From Pseudomonadota bacterium (GTDB lineage Bacteria > Pseudomonadota > Gammaproteobacteria > SZUA-229), in contig JADFWF010000002.1 of NCBI GenBank assembly GCA_015222965.1, forward strand, positions 1-5,964: a stretch of DNA of 5,964 bases. The letters run 5' to 3'. This document shows, one piece after another, positions 1 to 5,964 of the stretch; the stretch's first letter is position 1; every line of letters starts with the position of its first letter. The notes beneath the pieces were generated by a model. The model searched no databases and was not told the origin of the DNA. It saw only the letters and a list, made by a program, of their open reading frames with translations. The translations under genes and the position numbers were made by a program.

Positions 1-1
1 A

Positions 2-58
2 TTGAAAGAATTGATCCTTGAGAAGAGTGTAGTAAATGAGATTAAACCTTCGTTTTAA
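2..58 (+). CDS. Possible 3' tail of a convergent plus-strand gene (partial, weak)
   Basis: One plus-strand frame is open from the window edge to a TAA at 56-58 and would encode 18 residues, LKELILEKSVVNEIKPSF. The other two plus frames close within the first 21 bases, and no minus-strand start codon is seen here. The composition is protein-like, and a hairpin at 89-111 would suit a terminator between convergent genes. Eighteen open codons can arise by chance, so this is only a candidate and no family can be named. Confidence 0.22.
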   Translation: MKELILEKSVVNEIKPSF

Positions 59-77
59 CCCCTTTCTTAATCGCTGA

Positions 78-111
78 AATTATAAATAGCACTGTCCCGA
101 TTGGACAGTGC
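78..111 (-). terminator. Probable intrinsic terminator of the murA-hisG-hisD transcript
   Basis: GCACTGTCC (89-97) pairs perfectly with GGACAGTGC (103-111) around a 5-nt loop. Read on the minus strand, the stem is followed by the T-rich run TATTTATAATTT, an imperfect U tract. If the foldback element at 131-292 and one copy of its flanking duplication are removed, the stem begins 11 nt after the hisD stop, a normal terminator distance. The plus-strand side is less T-rich (ATTTGAAATTATTT), so bidirectional use is possible but weaker. Confidence 0.6.
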
Positions 112-122
112 CAGATTTGAAA

Positions 123-130
123 TTATTTAA
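123..130. repeat. Left copy of putative 8-bp target-site duplication
   Basis: TTATTTAA directly abuts the left terminal inverted repeat and is identical to the eight bases just outside the right terminus. The identity stops exactly at the element boundaries. The word starts with TTA and ends with TAA, so the terminal inverted repeat can also be written as 15 bp (128-142 with 281-295), which leaves a 3-bp ambiguity in where the element ends. Confidence 0.65.
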
Positions 131-292
131 GGTGATTAGCAAAATAGCTTAATCAAACAACTACTCTCGCAAAGGCGCTAAGAACGCAGAGAAAAGCAAC
201 TAAAAGTTTCATCTCTGCCTGCTCTGCGCCTTAGCGAGAATCTTTCCTGCAGAGTTGATTAAATGGCTTAGCCATCAATCTTGCTAATCACC
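131..292. mobile_element. MITE-like foldback element inserted at the hisD stop codon
   Basis: The 162-bp element begins with GGTGATTAGCAA (131-142) and ends with its exact reverse complement TTGCTAATCACC (281-292). It is flanked by identical 8-bp direct repeats TTATTTAA (123-130 and 293-300), the pattern left by transposition. Further pairing nests inside: TTAATCAA (149-156) with TTGATTAA (255-262), then two 28-nt arms at 165-192 and 212-239. There is no ORF of useful length and no transposase, so movement would need an enzyme supplied elsewhere. The termini begin GGTGAT, as IS1 ends do, and IS1-type transposition makes duplications of 8-9 bp, so an IS1-family transposase is a reasonable but unproven guess. 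A REP-like or intergenic dispersed repeat is the alternative label. Confidence 0.75.
165..239. repeat. Internal imperfect inverted repeat (28-nt arms, 19-nt loop)
   Basis: The left arm at 165-192 starts TCTCGCAAAGGCGC and ends GCAGAGA. It is the reverse complement of 212-239 at 23 of 28 positions by hand alignment. The 19-nt loop at 193-211 is A-rich. Because the repeat lies inside the hisD 3' untranslated region, transcripts would carry a long RNA hairpin here. From memory, words of the form CTCGCAAAGGCGCAAAG recur as dispersed repeats in environmental bacterial genomes; this was not searched. Confidence 0.75.
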
Positions 293-300
293 TTATTTAA
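293..300. repeat. Right copy of putative target-site duplication, containing the hisD stop
   Basis: TTATTTAA adjoins the right terminal repeat and matches the copy at 123-130. On the minus strand it reads TTAAATAA and supplies the last bases of hisD, including the TAA stop, so the duplication preserved the full coding sequence. This explains how an insertion at the very end of hisD could be tolerated. Confidence 0.65.
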
Positions 301-1594
301 TACGATACTCAGCTGAACGAGCATGGGCAGTCAGCCCTTCTCCGTGCGCCAACACGGATGCGACCTTGCCAAGTTCTGAAGCACCTTCAGAGGAACAACC
401 TATTAAACTGGAGCGCTTCTGAAAATCATACACACCCAGTGGTGAAGAAAAACGCGCCGTGCGTGATGTGGGTAAAACATGATTAGGACCGGCACAATAA
501 TCTCCCACAGCTTCAGCCGTATAACGCCCCATAAAAATGGCTCCTGCATGACGAATCGACTGAGCCATTTCAGCTGCATTTTCTACCGATAATTCCAGGT
601 GTTCAGGCGCAATATAATTAGCCACTTCAATCGCTTCCTGCATATCTTCAACATGAATCAACGCACCTCTTGAACTGAGTGAGGTATGGATAATACCTTT
701 ACGCGGCATCTCTTCCAGTAATTTGTCGATGCTTTGTTTAACTTTCTGCAGAAAACTGGCATCGGGTGAAACTAAAATCGATTGTGCATCTTCATCGTGC
801 TCCGCCTGTGAAAACAAATCCATGGCTATCCAGTCAGGATCGGTATGACCGTCACAAACCACCAGAATTTCAGAAGGACCAGCCACCATGTCGATGCCCA
901 CTGCACCAAATACCATGCGTTTCGCCGTTGCGACATATATATTTCCGGGTCCGACAATCTTGTCTACCTGAGGAATAGTCTCGGTGCCGTATGCCAGTGC
1001 TGCAATTGCCTGAGCACCACCAATGGTAAATACCCGGTCTACACCCGATAAATGAGCTGCAGCCAATACCAGGTCATTCACCAGACCATTTGGTGTTGGT
1101 ACGACCATGATCAATTCGTTAACACCGGCTACTTTGGCCGGAATCGCATTCATTAGAACTGAAGATGGATAGGCTGCCTTACCGCCGGGTACGTATAACC
1201 CGGCTCTATCCAGAGCGGTTACTTTTTGCCCGAGAACCGTACCGTCTTCTTCGGTATATTCCCAGGAAGATAGTTTTTGTTTTTCTGCATAACGAGTTAT
1301 GCGTTGTTTAGCCGTTTTCAGCGCTTTTTTCTGATCTTCTGGCAAACCCTCAAAAGCCGTTTCTAAAGCCGCAGCAGGCATTTCAAGTTCAGACATATCG
1401 GACACATGCAGACCATCAAAGCGCGTCGTAAAGTCGATAACGGCGGCATCACCCTGGTGGCGTACACTGGATAGAATTTCACTAACCGTGCTGAAAACCT
1501 GTTCATCAGAAACCGATTCCCAGGCTAATAACTGTTCCAATTCTGACCAGAAATTGTCATCCTGGCTGCTTAACTGTTTAATTTCTATGCTCAT
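293..1594 (-). CDS. hisD: Histidinol dehydrogenase HisD
   Basis: This cytoplasmic zinc enzyme catalyses the last two steps of histidine synthesis, oxidising L-histidinol to L-histidine with two NAD+. The 433 residues match the usual length (about 434 in E. coli), so the protein is full length. Visible family signatures are the glycine-rich [20 protein letters not shown] stretch (130-149), [13 protein letters not shown] (214-226) and VAGPSEI (237-243). The zinc ligands expected from the E. coli enzyme appear as Q263 and H266 in SQAEHD, D365 in [12 protein letters not shown] and H424 in LTAHARS. The catalytic Glu-His pair is E331-H332 in APEHLE. The start lies 9 nt after the hisG stop with no strong Shine-Dalgarno (a GAG is about 15 nt upstream), which suggests translational coupling to hisG. 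The stop codon falls within the duplicated target site of the foldback element. No hisC follows. Confidence 0.97.
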   Translation of the reverse strand: MSIEIKQLSSQDDNFWSELEQLLAWESVSDEQVFSTVSEILSSVRHQGDAAVIDFTTRFDGLHVSDMSELEMPAAALETAFEGLPEDQKKALKTAKQRITRYAEKQKLSSWEYTEEDGTVLGQKVTALDRAGLYVPGGKAAYPSSVLMNAIPAKVAGVNELIMVVPTPNGLVNDLVLAAAHLSGVDRVFTIGGAQAIAALAYGTETIPQVDKIVGPGNIYVATAKRMVFGAVGIDMVAGPSEILVVCDGHTDPDWIAMDLFSQAEHDEDAQSILVSPDASFLQKVKQSIDKLLEEMPRKGIIHTSLSSRGALIHVEDMQEAIEVANYIAPEHLELSVENAAEMAQSIRHAGAIFMGRYTAEAVGDYCAGPNHVLPTSRTARFSSPLGVYDFQKRSSLIGCSSEGASELGKVASVLAHGEGLTAHARSAEYRIK

Positions 1595-1603
1595 GGTTTT
1601 CTG

Positions 1604-2242
1604 TTACTCGGCAGGTTGAACAGCGTTTTCAATTTTCTCGATAACCTGTTTTATGGCATTATTTTTCATTTTCAGCGACGCTCGATTAACGATCAAACGC
1701 GAGGTAATCTGCATGATGAAATCCTGCGGCACCAGGCCATTGGCTTTCAAAGTATTACCTGTATCGACCAGATCAACGATCATGTCGGACAGACCCACAA
1801 TAGGGGCTAACTCCATCGAACCATACAGTTTGATCAATTCAACCTGACGACCCTGTTGCATAAAATAATCTCGCGTTATGCCCGTGTATTTGGTCGCCAC
1901 CTTGAGTCGACCTTTGGGTAATTCTTTATCTGCAAAACCAGCAGTCATTAATTTACAGGGTGCAATTTGTAAATCGACCCATTCATATAGCCCTTCTCCA
2001 CCGTGTTCAAGCAAAACGTCTTTACCTGCTATACCCATATCCGCCGCGCCATATTGCACATAGGTAGGCACATCGGCCGAACGAATCAATACCAGATTGA
2101 TATTGTCATGATTGGTATGAAAAATTAACTTACGACTTTTTTCAAGATCATCCAAAGGCGTGATACCCGCACGTTCCAGTAACGGCAAGGTTTCTTTAAG
2201 AATGCGGCCTTTAGCCAGGGCGATAGTGATTTTATCTGACAT
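1604..2242 (-). CDS. hisG: ATP phosphoribosyltransferase, short form (HisG-S)
   Basis: This enzyme commits carbon to histidine synthesis by joining ATP and PRPP to give N1-(5-phosphoribosyl)-ATP. Its 212 residues stop after the two-lobed catalytic core and lack the C-terminal regulatory domain of the roughly 300-residue long form. Enzymes of this type normally work as a hetero-octamer with HisZ, a histidyl-tRNA-synthetase-like regulatory subunit that is not encoded in this window. Visible signatures are ALAKGRI near the N terminus (8-14), [20 protein letters not shown] (55-74), and the PRPP-binding segment [14 protein letters not shown] (157-170), which matches the D-x-x-[DE]-T-G-x-T-L family motif. 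The ATG is 32 nt downstream of murA. No good Shine-Dalgarno is visible before it (TTATTCTCATC precedes the start), but the conserved N terminus fits this start. Confidence 0.96.
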   Translation of the reverse strand: MSDKITIALAKGRILKETLPLLERAGITPLDDLEKSRKLIFHTNHDNINLVLIRSADVPTYVQYGAADMGIAGKDVLLEHGGEGLYEWVDLQIAPCKLMTAGFADKELPKGRLKVATKYTGITRDYFMQQGRQVELIKLYGSMELAPIVGLSDMIVDLVDTGNTLKANGLVPQDFIMQITSRLIVNRASLKMKNNAIKQVIEKIENAVQPAE

Positions 2243-2274
2243 GATGAGAATAACTTTTGATACTAAACGGTTGA

Positions 2275-3639
<1,365 letters not shown>

Positions 3640-3699
3640 TTATGCGGATTGGGTATTAGCCTTTTTCACAGTAACTACTCAAATTGCCCATGAAATGCG

Positions 3700-3999
3700 T
3701 TACTTTTCGATGAGTAAATCTTCGAGCTGACTCAAGCTAGCTATTTTCAGCAAGGTAGTGGGGACATAGATAAATGAAATCGTTTTCTTGTTCTTCAGGG
3801 CATTTCGTTTTAATTCGATTAACATGGCAAGCGCCGAACTATCGACCTTAGTGACCTGGGTAAAATCTATCACCCATTTAGGTAAAGATTTACATTCACG
3901 AGAAAACTGTTTCAAAGCATCCATAACCGTTTTTTTGGTTAATTCACCTTTTACCTGGATATATTGATTACTGTTATCAAAAGAAACTTCCACAGCCAT
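3700..3999 (-). CDS. mlaB: STAS-domain protein MlaB, subunit of the Mla phospholipid ABC transporter
   Basis: In the Mla system MlaB is a small cytoplasmic protein that binds the ATPase MlaF and supports assembly and activity of the inner-membrane MlaFEDB complex. The 99 residues form one STAS domain, close in length to E. coli MlaB (97). The order fits: N-terminal strands with VKGEL (16-20), then WVIDFTQVTKVDSSALAMLI (42-61), where D53-S54-S55 occupies the switch-loop position that carries a conserved Thr in E. coli MlaB, then a C-terminal helix ending near SQLEDLL. There is no signal peptide or membrane segment. It starts 4 nt after the mlaC stop, with AAGGAAGAGAG (4018-4008) as ribosome binding site inside the end of mlaC. 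Identity rests largely on its position next to mlaC, since STAS sequences are divergent. Confidence 0.88.
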   Translation of the reverse strand: MAVEVSFDNSNQYIQVKGELTKKTVMDALKQFSRECKSLPKWVIDFTQVTKVDSSALAMLIELKRNALKNKKTISFIYVPTTLLKIASLSQLEDLLIEK

Positions 4000-4003
4000 A
4001 AGA

Positions 4004-4618
4004 TTAACTCTCTTCCTTATTTCTATCTTGCAGAGTTTTAATCAGGCTATCGACACCTTTCGCTTTAATTTCTCGTGCGAAACTGGAACGGTAGTTAGTC
4101 ACCAGACTGATATTATCGATACTCAGGTCATACACTTTCCAGCTGCCTTCAGATTCATACATTTCATAATTGATAGGGATAGGAAACCCGCCTTTCTGCT
4201 CAATTTCTGTACGAATCGTAACTTCCCCTTTTTCCAGTTTTCCACGCATGGGTAAATAGACGATGATTTCATCGTTATATTCGAGTAAAGCCTTGGCATA
4301 GGTTCTCACCAGCAAGCTACGAAAGGCACTCACCAGTTGGTCTTTTTGATCGATTTCAACTTTGCGTTTGTAGCGACCTAATGCCAGGTTAGTCATGCGG
4401 TCAAAATCAAAATGCTGCAAGACTTTTTCATCAACCATGGCATAAAGTTTGCCGGGTTTTTCATTGTATTCGTCTTTATTTAATTTAATCGAAGCAAGCA
4501 CATCATCTGCTGTTTGCTTGATCAATAATTCAGGTACTGAACCTGCAGCCCATAATGGTTGCATCAGCAAACCGGACACCATCAGAGTAAACCCTGTTAT
4601 TAGCGTTTTAATGTTCAT
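4004..4618 (-). CDS. mlaC: MlaC, periplasmic phospholipid-binding carrier (Ttg2D family)
   Basis: MlaC ferries phospholipids through the periplasm between the outer-membrane MlaA-porin complex and the inner-membrane MlaFEDB complex. The 204-residue protein (E. coli about 211) starts with a Sec signal peptide: K4, a hydrophobic core to about residue 22, and likely cleavage after A24 or A25 in PLWAAGS. The mature part fits the Tol_Tol_Ttg2 family, with HFDFDRMTNLALGRYKR (69-85), FRSLLVRTYAKALLEY, then the barrel-like segment GSWKVYDLSIDNISLVTNYRSSF near the end. The start has a strong GGAG (4629-4626) 7 nt upstream, inside the preceding gene, whose stop overlaps it as ATGA. In the usual mla order mlaD precedes mlaC; here a TolC-family gene does. 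HpnM, a hopanoid-linked relative, is the main alternative, but the mlaB and murA neighbours favour MlaC. Confidence 0.93.
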   Translation of the reverse strand: MNIKTLITGFTLMVSGLLMQPLWAAGSVPELLIKQTADDVLASIKLNKDEYNEKPGKLYAMVDEKVLQHFDFDRMTNLALGRYKRKVEIDQKDQLVSAFRSLLVRTYAKALLEYNDEIIVYLPMRGKLEKGEVTIRTEIEQKGGFPIPINYEMYESEGSWKVYDLSIDNISLVTNYRSSFAREIKAKGVDSLIKTLQDRNKEES

Positions 4619-5964
4619 TCGTAAACTCCGCTGACACTATTCAATTTAGACACGTGATTGTTGTAGTCGTTGACTATCTTAAGATATTCTGCATAAGCTA
4701 GCACATACGCCTGCATCGCGGTCAATATCATTTCGGCATCTTCCAGCCCTGCTTCAAAATCCGTGTAACTGGCAATCATCCAGCGCCTCGCTGCCCGGGC
4801 ACTTTTTTTCATGGCTATCATAGATTCATATTTTCCCTGCACATAATGATATTGCTCAGCAACCTGAAACGGGATGCCTTTACGCGCAAATGAGGCTTTA
4901 TGTAATAACGCATCCAACTCGGCCTGTTCCTGCGCTACTCGAGCCGGTTGCGCATCTGCTTCCCATTGCCAGCGCATACCAATCAGCGGAGAGACTGCCA
5001 CATGATTAAAGGGATCATAAATATGAGGATTGTCCAGATGGTCCCGATTTGGAGAATAGGCTGCAGATCCGGCGATTCCAGCAAATATTATCGGTTTTGC
5101 ACTGGCGCGTTTGGCTTTGAGCAATGCCCTTCTTGCCGCTAACCCGGCTTCAACCTGTTTGAACTCAGCCCGGTTGGATAAAGCAATATCCGTCCATTCT
5201 TCCAGAGTCTCATCGGGTAACCGAACAGCGCTCAGACGACGATCTTCTAACTCTACTTTTTCATTCCTGTCCAGGCCTGTCAACAGTTTGAGTCCTTCCA
5301 TCGCAATCGCCTCAAGTACAGAAGTGTCTGCCAGTAAACTCTCAATCAATCCAACACCTGTTTCGAGCGCATATTGATCGGTTAATGTGACTTTACCGTT
5401 ATTTTCCTCTAACCATTCCTTCACCAGATCCAGTGCGGATTGCAGACGTTTTTGAGTATCTTCCAGTAAGTATCGTCCATCTCTAGCAGCAAGAAAGCCA
5501 TTATAGGCACGTACCACATCCAGCTTGATGGTTTCTTTTTCCAGCGTGATATCCTGTTGTTTAATAAGAATATTGTTGCGAGCAGCTTCCTGGTAACCTT
5601 CCAGTTGGCCAAAGGTTGTCAGGGGCTTAATGATGCTGAAGGTAAAAGTCCCCCACAATGACAAGCCATCTTTAACCTCATAGGTATCATCCCGCGGTTC
5701 ACAATCGGTGGTGCAACTGGTTTCACCGTCTGCGTAGAAACCACCATCGACACCGGTTGTTATGGCCAGGTAAGAATCTATCGAATAACGTAAACCACCA
5801 CTCCCCTCAGCTTCCTGTAACAGCGCTTCTGCTTTACGCACAAATGCCTTTTTTTCATCGATGCGCGGATCTGCAGCCAGAGACATCTCTATAGCCTGCT
5901 CCAGATTTAACGTCGTTACTGCGGCAGCCGGTGCAGCAATAACGAAAAGCATCATAAAAAATAA
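4615..5964 (-). CDS. TolC/OEP-family outer membrane protein (5' end outside window)
   Basis: This is the end of a TolC-like outer-membrane channel protein; 446 residues are visible from the first in-window ATG at 5955. The frame stays open to the edge, and the three codons before that ATG encode Leu-Phe-Phe, continuing the hydrophobic core LFFMMLFVIAAPAAA. The true start and charged N region of the signal peptide therefore probably lie beyond 5964. Numbering from 5955, the mature part opens with LNLEQAIEMSLAADPRI (16-32), a typical OEP beginning. Two OEP-like halves follow, each with a strand segment then long helices: WGTFTFSIIKPLTTFGQLEG begins the first, and GMRWQWEADAQPARVAQEQA the second. 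The C-terminal FEAGLEDAEMILTAMQAYVLAY resembles the TolC FEAGLxxxxxVLxAQ helix. A likely surface loop holds C81 and C85 (SCTTDC) among acidic residues. It overlaps mlaC by 4 nt. Its substrate cannot be read from sequence; a role with Mla is inferred only from the coupling. Confidence 0.88.
   Translation of the reverse strand, partial: LFFMMLFVIAAPAAAVTTLNLEQAIEMSLAADPRIDEKKAFVRKAEALLQEAEGSGGLRYSIDSYLAITTGVDGGFYADGETSCTTDCEPRDDTYEVKDGLSLWGTFTFSIIKPLTTFGQLEGYQEAARNNILIKQQDITLEKETIKLDVVRAYNGFLAARDGRYLLEDTQKRLQSALDLVKEWLEENNGKVTLTDQYALETGVGLIESLLADTSVLEAIAMEGLKLLTGLDRNEKVELEDRRLSAVRLPDETLEEWTDIALSNRAEFKQVEAGLAARRALLKAKRASAKPIIFAGIAGSAAYSPNRDHLDNPHIYDPFNHVAVSPLIGMRWQWEADAQPARVAQEQAELDALLHKASFARKGIPFQVAEQYHYVQGKYESMIAMKKSARAARRWMIASYTDFEAGLEDAEMILTAMQAYVLAYAEYLKIVNDYNNHVSKLNSVSGVYE
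4626..4629 (-). promoter_or_regulatory. Shine-Dalgarno of mlaC inside the upstream gene
   Basis: GGAG on the minus strand lies 7 nt before the mlaC ATG, within the last codons of the TolC-family gene. With the ATGA stop-start overlap at 4618-4615 it fixes the mlaC start and points to translational coupling of the two genes. Confidence 0.75.

Noticed and set aside
263..275. Small palindrome ATGGC-TTA-GCCAT
   Set aside because: A 5-bp stem with no T tract, inside the foldback element; it is too short to call a terminator or operator by itself.
131..292. CRISPR array or structured RNA gene as explanation of the repeats
   Set aside because: The repeats are inverted rather than regularly spaced direct repeats, and the 8-bp flanking duplication is better explained by transposition. 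No tRNA-like or rRNA-like pattern is seen.
766..1051. Plus-strand open frames of 68-70 codons antisense to hisD
   Set aside because: Both are contained in hisD, which has complete catalytic motifs, and neither shows a credible protein signature.
5421..5612. 63-codon minus-strand frame overlapping the TolC-family gene
   Set aside because: It is an alternative frame inside a strong coding region, with no Shine-Dalgarno or recognisable protein features.

Overview
The window suggests a gammaproteobacterium of moderate GC content. All confidently called genes lie on the minus strand, and reading right to left they follow the gammaproteobacterial neighbourhood mla (phospholipid transport) - murA (peptidoglycan precursor) - hisG - hisD. 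The genus cannot be fixed from the sequence. The short form of HisG and the murA-hisG-hisD order recall pseudomonad-like and related lineages more than enterics.

Layout, in transcription order from the right edge. A TolC/OEP-family outer-membrane protein runs off the right edge (4615-5964) and overlaps mlaC by an ATGA junction. Next come mlaC (periplasmic phospholipid carrier) and mlaB (STAS-domain subunit), separated by 4 nt. A 165-nt gap follows, where relatives usually carry ibaG (BolA family); it is too short for that gene and instead holds a plausible extended -10 promoter for murA. Then come murA (UDP-GlcNAc enolpyruvyl transferase, 419 aa from the chosen start), hisG (short-form ATP phosphoribosyltransferase) and hisD (histidinol dehydrogenase), with short gaps of 32 and 9 nt that suggest one transcript. 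No hisC follows hisD.

The left 292 bases have no confident gene. A 9-bp hairpin at 89-111, followed on the minus strand by a T-rich run, is the likely terminator of the murA-his transcript. Between it and the hisD stop sits a 162-bp foldback element (131-292) with 12-bp perfect terminal inverted repeats, a second internal inverted repeat with 28-nt arms, and flanking 8-bp direct repeats (TTATTTAA) that look like a target-site duplication. The right copy of the duplication contains the hisD stop codon. Removing the element and one copy leaves the terminator hairpin only 11 nt after the stop. It therefore looks like a non-autonomous transposable element (MITE) that landed between hisD and its terminator without damaging the protein. 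The first 58 bases may hold the tail of a convergent plus-strand gene.

The two points most worth following up are the foldback element and the TolC-family gene translationally coupled to mlaC. The canonical Mla pathway has no TolC-type partner.
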